Source of the DNA: CAYNST01 sp964434105
GTDB lineage: Bacteria; Pseudomonadota; Gammaproteobacteria; Pseudomonadales; Cellvibrionaceae
Direction: 5' to 3'
DNA length: 64,000 bases
Assembly: GCA_964434105.1 (NCBI GenBank)
Contig: CAYSTJ010000017.1
Span: forward strand, 1 to 64,000
Made by a program: the position numbers and the translations under genes. The notes beneath the pieces were generated by a model. That model made no database searches, was not told where the DNA came from, and worked only from the letters and a program-made list of their open reading frames with translations. Position 1 is the stretch's first letter; every line of letters begins with the position of its first letter. Positions 53,171-61,554 of this stretch are shown piece by piece.

Positions 53171-54994
53171 TCAACGCGCAAATTCTCCCGCCACGCTACC
53201 AGCCGACAAAACATGCCCTTCCATCGCCTTAAGCAACTCGTCCCGGGTTGCGCCAGCGGAAATATCCAGGACCGTATCCAGTGCAAATACCTGAAAATGA
53301 TAACTGTGAGCCGGGTCGGCCGGCGGCGGCTTTGGCCCGAAATATCCGATAGAACCCCGATCGTTCACGCCCTGTAACGCATCGGCCGGCAGCGGAATCT
53401 GTGGCGCTGTCGGTATGCCCTTCGGCAGCCTGTGCACCGGACCCGGAATATTGTAAATCACCCAATGAACGAAGGGCGGGTTAACGGGCGCGTCAGGGTC
53501 CTCCATGATGAGCGCATAACTTTTTGTGCCATCCGGCCCCGGCTCCCATCGCAACGGTGGGGAAATGTCTTCCCCATATGCGGAGAAAATCTCAGGTATC
53601 GGGCCGCCATTGTCGAAGGCAGGGGAAGTCACCCGTAGCGGCGCCTCGCCCGCGCCGCTTACCACCTCCAACGCCAGGCTTTCTACATTCTCTCCCCGCA
53701 CGCTGGCCGCGTCCACACCGCTGACCCGGATGTGCGCCCCCATCGCATTGGTGGGCCTCGGTTCTCGCGCCGGGCGGGATTGCTGCCCCGTATAGGCGAT
53801 GCGGTAAATTACGCCATTGGTATCATCGGTCACCAGCAGTGAGCCATCCCCGGCCTGCGCCAACCCTGCCAGCCGCCCGCGATGCCCCCAGCCGTGTTTT
53901 TTACGCTCCAGAAACCCCGTCGCAAACGCGTGGAAGCCGGTGGGACGACCACCTTCGAACTGAATTCGCACCACTTCATAACCCGAAGGGGGCTTGCGAT
54001 TCCACGAACCCCGCATGGCGATAAATGCGTCGCCACGGTAGGCTTCAGGGAATTGAGTACCGGTGTAAAAACTCATCTGCATGGGGGCCGCATGTGGCGT
54101 ATAGAAGCCGGCCGGCTCCACGCTGGTCTCAGCCCATTCTTTATGGGTAATATCTTCCGGCGGGGCGCCTTTCGGATTGAATTTACTGTCGTCATAAACG
54201 AACGGCCACCCGTATTTGTTACCTTTTACGATGTGATTGAGCTCTTCGTGCTGTTCGTTGTCTCCCAACCAGTCTATGCCGTGATCCATGGACCACATCT
54301 CGCCACTGGCAGGCTCGAAATCGAACCCGATTGTATTGCGCAAACCCGATGCAAATATTATCCGATTGCTTCCGTCCTTGTTCATCTGCAACAGAGTCGC
54401 ATGTTCGGGGTTGGTTTCTTCACAGGCGTTACAGCTCGAACCGACTGACACGTACAGCTTGTCGTCCGCGCCGACCCGCAAGGTCCGGTTTGGGTGCTGA
54501 CCACCATCGGGCAGATCATCAACAATCAGTTCCAGGGTGCCCAGCGAGCCATCAGCCTGTATCGTTGTTCTATAGATCTCGCGCACAGTGGCCAAAAATA
54601 TCGTGCTATCGTCGATGGCAATTCCATGCATTCCCGGTCGGCGTGCAACCGTTTGCTGCACATCGGCCACACCGTCTGCATCCGTATCCTTGAGCATGAC
54701 AACATCGCCCACTGAACGCCGTGTCACATAGACGGTTCCGTCACTGGCCACATCCAGCATACGCGGATTGATCAGGTCTTCCGCAAATATTGAAATTTCA
54801 AAGCCTGGCGGTAGCTTCACCCGCTTGACCATGTCTTTGGGTGCAAGCGCCCTGGGTTCGACCACATGATTTATCATCGTGACGTGCGCGGCTTCGGGAT
54901 CATGCAGTTGATGTGAAACGGGCTTGAACGCGTGGGCGACGGGGGCACCCAGCAGGCACCCCGCTATCACATAGCGGTTGAAATGGGGATTCAT
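53171..54994 (-). CDS. Sorbosone-dehydrogenase-like beta-propeller fused to a PEBP (YbhB/YbcL) domain
   Basis: 607 residues with a signal peptide (MNPHFNRYVIAGCLLGAPVA, cut near AHA). GGAGGAAGCA before ATG 54994 fixes the start. Residues about 40-410 are a PQQ-type glucose/sorbosone dehydrogenase propeller (VKLPPGFEISIFAEDLINPR, NRTLRVGADDKLYVSVGSSC, FASGLRNTIGFDFEP, GNKYGWPFVYDD). After a Pro/Arg linker, residues about 440-607 form a phosphatidylethanolamine-binding-protein domain with the ligand-pocket motifs MEDPDAPVNPPFVHWVIYNI and SYHFQVFALDT. These are normally separate proteins. Periplasmic; probable sugar or aldose oxidation by the first half, ligand unknown for the second. Confidence 0.87.
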   Translation of the reverse strand: MNPHFNRYVIAGCLLGAPVAHAFKPVSHQLHDPEAAHVTMINHVVEPRALAPKDMVKRVKLPPGFEISIFAEDLINPRMLDVASDGTVYVTRRSVGDVVMLKDTDADGVADVQQTVARRPGMHGIAIDDSTIFLATVREIYRTTIQADGSLGTLELIVDDLPDGGQHPNRTLRVGADDKLYVSVGSSCNACEETNPEHATLLQMNKDGSNRIIFASGLRNTIGFDFEPASGEMWSMDHGIDWLGDNEQHEELNHIVKGNKYGWPFVYDDSKFNPKGAPPEDITHKEWAETSVEPAGFYTPHAAPMQMSFYTGTQFPEAYRGDAFIAMRGSWNRKPPSGYEVVRIQFEGGRPTGFHAFATGFLERKKHGWGHRGRLAGLAQAGDGSLLVTDDTNGVIYRIAYTGQQSRPAREPRPTNAMGAHIRVSGVDAASVRGENVESLALEVVSGAGEAPLRVTSPAFDNGGPIPEIFSAYGEDISPPLRWEPGPDGTKSYALIMEDPDAPVNPPFVHWVIYNIPGPVHRLPKGIPTAPQIPLPADALQGVNDRGSIGYFGPKPPPADPAHSYHFQVFALDTVLDISAGATRDELLKAMEGHVLSAGSVAGEFAR

Positions 54995-55138
54995 TGCTTC
55001 CTCCGACGAGTTAGTTGACACTTACTGCGTGTTTGAAAGGCACAGGGTTATGGCTCCTTCCCAGAGCAACGGGCCGGGACTGTCGCCCCGCGTAAAGATA
55101 TTACTTATGAACCGGACTTGAATTGCAAGAGGCCGCTT

Positions 55139-55927
55139 TCACTTCGGGCCTTGCTGTTTCAATGTCATTTTAGCCAGCGCACTGTCGGACATCAGATGAC
55201 TCGCCAGGATCTGTGCTTTCCATTTGGCACCAGGCACCACCATATCCTCGCCCTCCATCAGGGCTGCGAATCCCGCCCTGGCAACTTCTACCGGGCTCGA
55301 CAGATCCTGATCAAGCATTTTGGATTGCTCCATATGCGCTTTATTAAAAAAATCGGTGTCAGTCGCGCCCGGCAATAGCGACGTCACTACCACATCCGTG
55401 CCTTTCAGTTCGGCCCGAACGGCCTCTGAAAATGAATGCACAAAAGCTTTGGTACCGTGATATACGGATTGATAGGGTCCCGGTATTTTTCCTGCTATTG
55501 AAGAAACATTCAGAATCCGTCCTTTATTACGCGCTACCATCTCTTTTAGATAGTGCTTGGTCAGAATAATATATGCCGCTATATTGAGCTGCAGCATCGC
55601 CAGCTCCTGAGTAATATCCGTCTCTACAAACTTTCCATAAAGCCCCTGCCCCGCATTATTGACCAGAATATCGACTGTCAGACCGCGCTTGCGTATCTCA
55701 TCGGGTATCTTCATCGTTTCAGACTGCGAGTACAGATCGGCCACCAGATAATGCACGGGCACGTCGTAGAATTTTGACAGTTGCCTGGCCACCGCAGCCA
55801 AGGTGATTTCATTGCGGGCGACGATAATCAAACCAAAGCCGTGCTCGGCAAAAACCTTTGCCAGCTCAAGTCCGATACCGCTCGACGCCCCCGTAATAAG
55901 AACATACTGTTTATTGTGCGTTGCCAT
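55139..55927 (-). CDS. SDR family NAD(P)-dependent oxidoreductase
   Basis: 262 residues from MATHNKQYVLITGASSGIG (ATG 55927, GGAGAAG upstream). Classical short-chain dehydrogenase: TGASSGIGLELA cofactor motif, ILVNNAGQGLYG, catalytic Ser in NVSSIAGKIPGPYQS and the YxxxK motif as YHGTKAF, where Tyr and Lys are both present. Specificity for a fatty acyl or carbonyl substrate is unknown. Confidence 0.9.
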   Translation of the reverse strand: MATHNKQYVLITGASSGIGLELAKVFAEHGFGLIIVARNEITLAAVARQLSKFYDVPVHYLVADLYSQSETMKIPDEIRKRGLTVDILVNNAGQGLYGKFVETDITQELAMLQLNIAAYIILTKHYLKEMVARNKGRILNVSSIAGKIPGPYQSVYHGTKAFVHSFSEAVRAELKGTDVVVTSLLPGATDTDFFNKAHMEQSKMLDQDLSSPVEVARAGFAALMEGEDMVVPGAKWKAQILASHLMSDSALAKMTLKQQGPK

Positions 55928-56379
55928 GTTCTTCTCCATTAAGCGTAGAGCCAGTAATTGGATTGATCACCGCGTTTTTGTCTGTAATTTACGCGAACAT
56001 CGGTTGCAAAATTTACGCCATTTATCGCTTGCGAGACAGCGCCCCCTGTCGGCGCACTATGCAAAGCCTCGGTGTGCATTTCAGAGGTCAAGCAGGGTTC
56101 CTTACCTTGTAACCCTTACAAATCTGCAAAATGTTAACGCGATAGCAGTGTTTGACTGCCCAGGGGGACGATCCAGCCAATGATAAGCATTAAGTCGCTC
56201 CGTGGACTTTAATTTTTTACCCTTGGATTTTTACTCCAATAGCCCGTGGTTTTACTTTTGCACAGTTGCGCACCTATTGCAGCAACACACTGCGCTTTAC
56301 GGTCTGGCTTACTTTATGCAACCGCCTTTACAAGCAATCAGAATTTACAGAAATTCCCCTAAATTTTGGAGAAAATCTC
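55928..56379. other. Divergent promoter interval between SDR and EF-hand genes
   Basis: 452 bases, no credible gene. Contains TTGTAACCCTTACAA (56107-56121), a 6-bp inverted repeat with 3-base spacer that could be an operator, and an AT-rich segment before the EF-hand gene. No firm -10/-35 pair identified. Confidence 0.4.
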
Positions 56380-57585
56380 ATGCAGCCGAACACAGGAAAA
56401 TTAACGCCTGACCTGCGTCAGTTGTTAACCCTCGCCACCGCCGGTCTGCTTACCATGGCGGCCGGAAGCCAGGCGAACTCAGCCTTCGATGCGGATGCGG
56501 TAAATACCTCATCCGAGTTTCATATGCTGGATGCCGACGATAACCAGCGGGTTGAATGGCGTGATATCGAGGAAACGATGAAGCGGCGACTGGAGGCCGC
56601 CGATCTCGACGTACGCGCCACCTTTGAGGAATACGACAGTGACAATGACAACGCACTGAACGAACAGGAATTCAATGCGTTTATTGTCGGCTTGCGCGAG
56701 GCCGAATATGATCTGAACAGTTTGTCATCCTCCGACCCCGCAATTGATAACCGGGAAGCGCAATCCCGACCTGCCGGTTCAGTACCTGAAACCAGTTATG
56801 GGTCGAGTAACGCAGAAGGTGGCATGGGTTCCACAGCCGGGTCGGCCGGCCGATTGATGGTCAATTCAGCCGCGGGCGGCGAATTCGTTACCGAGGACAC
56901 GTCCTCCGGTGATATTGGTCTGACGCAAGGGGTGGACGGCACGGTCACCCGCGCGGGCAGTCCTGCCGTTCAGTCGGCCGCGGGCGGCGAGTTTCAAGCC
57001 GACGCTGCGGCAGACTCGGAAGATGGGCCGCCATCTGATAATCAGCCGTCAAGCAGGATTCCCTATATTACGGAAGGTATTACGGAAGGTACGGAAGGTA
57101 CGGAAGGTATTACGGAAAGCGCTGAGACCGGACTGAATGAACGCCCAGCCAATTACCAATCTGCATCCGGGCAATCGCACGACGCGAATAGCGCCATGCA
57201 ATCGGAGCCTATCGGCCAGGCCGAATATACCTCCCGGATTCCGCAGGATCTGGCGAATCAGACATTGGACTCGCTTACCGACAAACAGGTCCACAACAGC
57301 AATGGCGACCGGATTGGCAAAGTCGACGATGTCGTGGCCAATCTTAGAACTGGCAAGGTCGGGTTTGTCGTCTCCTCGGGCGGCATGCTGGGAATCGGCA
57401 AGCGCCATCTGCTGGTGCCGGTAGAGGAACTTGCGACACAGGACGACGATCTGGTGTGGAACACCGGCCAAGACCGGAAAGCCCTGCGCGATTCCCACAC
57501 TTATGAGTCCGACGATTTTGTGGTTATCACGGAACAATATGAAACGCTGGGTGAAGTGCAGCCGGGCGGACTGTCGCGCCGTTAA
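56380..57585 (+). CDS. Exported EF-hand / PRC-barrel protein
   Basis: 401 residues from ATG 56380 (GGAGAAAATCTC upstream). An N-terminal hydrophobic stretch (LLTLATAGLLTMAAGSQA) suggests export. Two EF-hand loops follow, DADDNQRVEWRD (about residue 48) and DSDNDNALNEQE (about 87), likely calcium-binding. A long low-complexity middle has two SAAGGEF motifs and an ITEGITEGTEGTEGITES run encoded by near-perfect DNA repeats (about 57066-57120). The C-terminus (about 285-400) is a PRC-barrel (SLTDKQVHNSNGDRIGKVDD). This combination is unusual; PRC-barrel proteins in stress islands often bind RNA, lipids or partner proteins. Function unknown. Confidence 0.8.
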   Translation: MQPNTGKLTPDLRQLLTLATAGLLTMAAGSQANSAFDADAVNTSSEFHMLDADDNQRVEWRDIEETMKRRLEAADLDVRATFEEYDSDNDNALNEQEFNAFIVGLREAEYDLNSLSSSDPAIDNREAQSRPAGSVPETSYGSSNAEGGMGSTAGSAGRLMVNSAAGGEFVTEDTSSGDIGLTQGVDGTVTRAGSPAVQSAAGGEFQADAAADSEDGPPSDNQPSSRIPYITEGITEGTEGTEGITESAETGLNERPANYQSASGQSHDANSAMQSEPIGQAEYTSRIPQDLANQTLDSLTDKQVHNSNGDRIGKVDDVVANLRTGKVGFVVSSGGMLGIGKRHLLVPVEELATQDDDLVWNTGQDRKALRDSHTYESDDFVVITEQYETLGEVQPGGLSRR

Positions 57586-57725
57586 GCCGGACCACTCCCC
57601 CGAGGTAAGAGCAGAGCCGTTCCAACAGCGCAAGCGCCGGCTCTCGTTAACCGTCACCACCTGTAATAAACAACGGTGCGCCAGCCGACTGGCGCGCAGC
57701 TGCTGCCAATCCGGGAATTCATGCC

Positions 57726-57998
57726 ATGCAACTGACACTGATGATGATTTTGACATGCTTCACATCCGCCGCCGCGGCCTACGCGCACAAACGTCTGCCT
57801 TCTCAGACCCGTACCCGCAAGGCACGTTATATCGGTCACGGCGTACTCATCGGGATAGGGTTGGCGTTTGGGGCGACTGTAGCCGGAATTTATGCCGACT
57901 CAACCACCGGTCCAGGGCTGTTTCTGATATTCGTTAGCGCTGTCGGGATGGTGCATGTACCTGCAGCCTTCATCCTGTTAATCAAACAGTATCAATGA
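57726..57998 (+). CDS. Hypothetical two-pass membrane protein
   Basis: 90 residues with an N-terminal hydrophobic segment, a basic loop (HKRLPSQTRTRKARYIGH) and two further hydrophobic helices (about 38-55 and 66-86). No signal cleavage site is obvious. Family not recognised. Lies 140 bases after the EF-hand/PRC gene and may share its transcript. Confidence 0.55.
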   Translation: MQLTLMMILTCFTSAAAAYAHKRLPSQTRTRKARYIGHGVLIGIGLAFGATVAGIYADSTTGPGLFLIFVSAVGMVHVPAAFILLIKQYQ

Positions 57999-58096
57999 CG
58001 CAGGGGAGGTGCAGGGTTTTACACAGGGCAGGTTTTACCTTGGTATAACGTTTACATATCAAACGCTACGGGTATAAACGCAAAAAAATAGGCGAA

Positions 58097-58216
58097 TTAC
58101 AGATCGAATTTCGATTTGCTGTCCGATTTCCTGGCTTTTTTTGCCTCCTTTTTCTCTTTTGGTGTTAACAACGGCTTCTTTTTGGTCTCTTTGACGGAAT
58201 TGCGTTCTTTTGACAT
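58097..58216 (-). CDS. 39-residue Lys-rich small protein
   Basis: Short ORF starting MSKERNSVKETKKKPLLTPK and ending SKSKFDL, 14 of 39 residues Lys or Arg. GAGAG lies about 8 bases before the ATG. The layout (SKER start, KKxPLLTPKEKKxAKK core) is like the very small basic hypothetical proteins conserved in pseudomonads and relatives; role unknown, perhaps nucleic-acid binding or growth-state related. Below usual gene-finder length. Confidence 0.65.
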   Translation of the reverse strand: MSKERNSVKETKKKPLLTPKEKKEAKKARKSDSKSKFDL

Positions 58217-58667
58217 AGGTTTGCTCTCGCGATAAGGAGTCGTCACCAGCGCCAGGTAAGTCCGTCCCGCGGCTGGCAGCGGCCTATAGTACCACTGATT
58301 GAAGACAGAACGTCAGAAATAGCCCGGCACCGCATTTTCACCGGGCCGGTGCTTCTTTATTTAAACGCGTGAAACGCAGACCGCTTCAATGCCGCTCAGG
58401 TATTTGTACGCACCGGGCATCCCTGCTTGACCAGTTTTTCACAGACTACATGAACGATTCACGTCGAACATTCAAAGTCCGGTATGAGCGACAGGTGCCT
58501 GGACGAATGTGCTATACCTTGGGGTGCAACCGATAACCGTAGAAACAACACACGTCCGATTGCCTTGAGCCTTCCCGTTGAGATGTGGGCTCACCGGGAC
58601 CAGTCCAACCCATCATATGGGAATCTGGAGAGAACATGTTGATTTCGAGGCACAGAGGAAAGCACCC
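58217..58667. other. Gene-free interval with an interleaved GC-rich inverted-repeat structure
   Basis: 451 bases. At about 58322-58352 two inverted repeats interleave: GCCCGG with CCGGGC and GCACCG with CGGTGC, followed by TTCTTTATTT. This may be a terminator-like hairpin in the plus direction or a pseudoknot. No gene or known RNA recognised. Confidence 0.4.
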
Positions 58668-60191
58668 ATGACGGCCCGGCACCTTGGGCTGTTGTTGGGG
58701 CTATGTATTTCTTTACCCAGTCACGCCATTTCATTCCTGTCGTTTGATGCGGATTCGATGGCGCTTGGCGGCGCTGGCAGCGCCACTGGCTTTACCGGTT
58801 ACAAACCCTTTCTGTCGCCAGCGTTGCCCGCCAATTACAGTAAATCCGTTACGGGAGCCACCCACCTTGGCGCTCGGGTCATAGACCGGGAACGGTTTAT
58901 ACGCACGCTCGAGGAAATCCAGGAAGCAGACGAAAATCTGGGCCTCAACCAGCGTCTGCGTGCTGCTCGCCACGCCTTCAGAGGCGGCAAACTGGATTCC
59001 GCGCAGTTGCGGGAACTGGGAAGCACCGCCGAACTGGTTCTGGAACAGCTTGACCGACTGCCTGAGAAGCCGCTCCGGGCAAGCGCGGCGGCCGGCATTC
59101 ATATTGCCATGCAGAACGAACGGTTTGGTGGCGGATTTTACACACGTCGCTATTATGTTCTCGGCAGCCGGGTCATCAACAATCCGACAGACTTCCAGCG
59201 AGTTCGACAGCTGGCTGCCACGGCCGAGGCACTGGCCGATGTCATTGATGGCTTTCAGGACCTGGAAGCACGGATCAAGGCCGTTGACTGGGAACGTATC
59301 GGGGATTGGGTGCGCCAGTCCATCGATACCGAAACCTTACGCGATGAACTTCTGAACTATAACAGCATCGCCGGCGTACCGGCATTGATTGATACCGTGC
59401 GCAACTATGAGGTTACCCTGGACCGCCTCGGCGCCTATATCGATCTGGAAGGTCTGATTGATACGCTTCAGCTGAATGAGCTTACCCTCGAGATTCAAAG
59501 GCCCGACATAGCTGATATCGACCTGCGCAATTTTATGCGCTTTGAGTTACCCGATTCGTTGCAATCGGAAGTCATCTATTCCGGCGCGGAAGTGACCGAA
59601 TCTGCGATCAGCCTGTCAGCCCGGCTTGAATCGACACCGGATCTCGCACTCGGCGTCAATATCAAACACGTCAAATATGCCACTGTCGCCTATCGGCAAC
59701 GCATTGAGGACTTCGACATCGAACGGTATCTCGACGCCGATGTACGAATGGACTACAGCCTGTGGAACCTGGATGCCGGCTTGACTTACCGCATTTCCCC
59801 GCACTGGACAGGGGGTATTGTTGTCAGCAATATCTTTTCAAAAAAAATGCACACCCGATTTCATGACACCATTCGCCTCGCGCCTATTGCACGTATGGGG
59901 CTGGCCTATCACAGCGACCGGCTCAAATGGGCAGTGGATTTTGACCTTACACGCAACGAACCACTCGGTTTTGACCCGGACAAACAGTACCTCAGCACCG
60001 GCATCGAATACCGTTACTGGCGCAATCAACGAATTCGTCTGGGATACCGCTATAACACTATCGATAAAACCAGCCTGCCCTCAGTCGGCCTGCATTTTCA
60101 GGTCGGCCACGCGTCTGTTGATATTGCCGCTGCCTTCTCCGAACCACACTATGAAGCCGGCCTCGCGCTGCAGTTGGGCGTCATTTTTTAA
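58668..60191 (+). CDS. Conjugal transfer protein TraF-like (TraF_2) exported protein
   Basis: 507 residues with signal peptide (MTARHLGLLLGLCISLPSHA). ATG 58668 has GAGGAAAG upstream; the open frame extends 30 codons further without support. The start of the mature protein, FDADSMALGGAGSATGFTG, and the strand-rich C-terminal half (YSLWNLDAGLTYRISPHWTGGIVVSNIF, LGYRYNTIDKTSLPSVGLHF) look like an outer-membrane barrel with a helical middle. This matches the family named after plasmid TraF but present on many chromosomes. No other conjugation genes are near, so a conjugation role is doubtful. Confidence 0.78.
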   Translation: MTARHLGLLLGLCISLPSHAISFLSFDADSMALGGAGSATGFTGYKPFLSPALPANYSKSVTGATHLGARVIDRERFIRTLEEIQEADENLGLNQRLRAARHAFRGGKLDSAQLRELGSTAELVLEQLDRLPEKPLRASAAAGIHIAMQNERFGGGFYTRRYYVLGSRVINNPTDFQRVRQLAATAEALADVIDGFQDLEARIKAVDWERIGDWVRQSIDTETLRDELLNYNSIAGVPALIDTVRNYEVTLDRLGAYIDLEGLIDTLQLNELTLEIQRPDIADIDLRNFMRFELPDSLQSEVIYSGAEVTESAISLSARLESTPDLALGVNIKHVKYATVAYRQRIEDFDIERYLDADVRMDYSLWNLDAGLTYRISPHWTGGIVVSNIFSKKMHTRFHDTIRLAPIARMGLAYHSDRLKWAVDFDLTRNEPLGFDPDKQYLSTGIEYRYWRNQRIRLGYRYNTIDKTSLPSVGLHFQVGHASVDIAAAFSEPHYEAGLALQLGVIF

Positions 60192-60219
60192 AGGCTATAT
60201 CGCGCTGCATCGAAAAAAC

Positions 60220-61176
60220 TTATGCATGTTTTAACGCTGAATATTCAGGCACGAGGTGGTCGAACTCGCTGACATCCCTTTGCTGTTGGCTACGCTGTGC
60301 AAAAACATACCGTGCATATTTTTCGGCAATGGCAATGGCTGCACAATTAATGATATCCAGGTTACCGGCATGACTGGGAATCCAGTCCCCTGCACCGCGT
60401 ACACTCACCAGAATTTCGATAAAACCCGCTTCGTAGCGCGGCGTTCCGACGATGTTGTAGCCCGGCACGTAACTGCGAACCGTATTCAGACAGGTCTGCA
60501 TTGCATAAAAAAGGGTTTCGCGCGAGCAGGTGTCAACCTCGGCTCTGATCGTGGTCAGCATGTCGGGTTTCCACGTCCCTTTTTCCACCTCCAGACTGAC
60601 TTCAACATCGGTGACTCCACTGAACTCCCGAATGGCGGCTGCGGTCGTGGCGTAATAGGCATCAATATTGGCCAGCGTGCCCGGGCCAACGGAGTCCTCG
60701 GCCAGCAGACTATGGACGTTTACCTGCCGTATGCCGGGAATGTGGTTCGATAGCGCGGTGATAACCGGTATGGAAGCCTGCCCGCCACAAGTCACCATAT
60801 TCACATTGGGTGCCCGAAGAATCGCGCCGACGTTAAGGGCCGGCACACACAAAGCGCCGACTTTAGCGGGGGTCATGTCAATGGCTTTAATGCCAGCGGC
60901 CAGCAGGCGAGGCGCATGGGCCAGATGATACTGGGCCGATGTGGCGTCGAACACCAGATCGAGGCCGTCGGCATCCATGATGGCGTCGATACTGCGGTCC
61001 GATATGGGCACACCCAGGGAGCGGGCTTTGGCCAGACCTTTCGAATGCGCATCCCGCCCAACAAAGAGTGCACAATGCAGCCAGGGGGATTTGATAACCT
61101 TGATAAGTAAATCAGTGCCAATGTTGCCCGATCCGATGATGGCAACGCTTAGCGCAGGACAGGAATTTACGTTCAC
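60220..61176 (-). CDS. Acetaldehyde dehydrogenase (acylating)
   Basis: Oxidises acetaldehyde with CoA and NAD to acetyl-CoA (MhpF/DmpF/BphJ family). 318 residues from a GTG start (61176) with GGAG 5 bases upstream; the upstream in-frame ATG adds residues unlike the family. NAD motif AIIGSGNIGTDLL, catalytic Cys in MVTCGGQASIPV, conserved AGIKAIDMTPAKVG and PGYNIVGTPRYE. Normally paired with 4-hydroxy-2-oxovalerate aldolase, which is absent here. Confidence 0.94.
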   Translation of the reverse strand: MNVNSCPALSVAIIGSGNIGTDLLIKVIKSPWLHCALFVGRDAHSKGLAKARSLGVPISDRSIDAIMDADGLDLVFDATSAQYHLAHAPRLLAAGIKAIDMTPAKVGALCVPALNVGAILRAPNVNMVTCGGQASIPVITALSNHIPGIRQVNVHSLLAEDSVGPGTLANIDAYYATTAAAIREFSGVTDVEVSLEVEKGTWKPDMLTTIRAEVDTCSRETLFYAMQTCLNTVRSYVPGYNIVGTPRYEAGFIEILVSVRGAGDWIPSHAGNLDIINCAAIAIAEKYARYVFAQRSQQQRDVSEFDHLVPEYSALKHA

Positions 61177-61554
61177 GACAGCTCCTTCTCTTTTAAATCG
61201 TATTCGCGTGAGACAGGCTATTTTGATCACATATTGAACATAGCGCAAATATTTTAATCTCGATGTGAAATATAAGATAATGAAACGCCAATTCGAGCAG
61301 ATTCGCGCCTACCCGACGAATTACCCGGATTTGTGGCCAAAAAATGTTGAGATATGCTAAGGTTCACAGGTTAATTCAAGTCGATGACACCCGTGTGAAT
61401 CACGATTAACATCCCGCAGACGCAATCCCGATTAAATGAATCTCACGTCATTCGCCTGCCGCGCTAGCGCACAAGAGGGCCTGCGTCTAGAATCAAATAG
61501 ATTGCACACTAACTATCAACGAAAACATAGGCTCATCTGATTGTAGGGGGAAGC
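61177..61554. other. Divergent promoter interval
   Basis: 378 bases between the acetaldehyde dehydrogenase gene (minus) and the repeat-protein gene (plus). Contains a 10-bp palindrome GCGCTAGCGC (61461-61470) and two CGATTAA motifs near 61404 and 61429. No promoter could be assigned with confidence and no gene is visible. Confidence 0.4.

Noticed and set aside
57049..57756. 235-residue minus-strand ORF over the EF-hand/PRC gene
   Set aside because: The plus-strand product has recognisable EF-hand and PRC-barrel motifs; the minus product has none.
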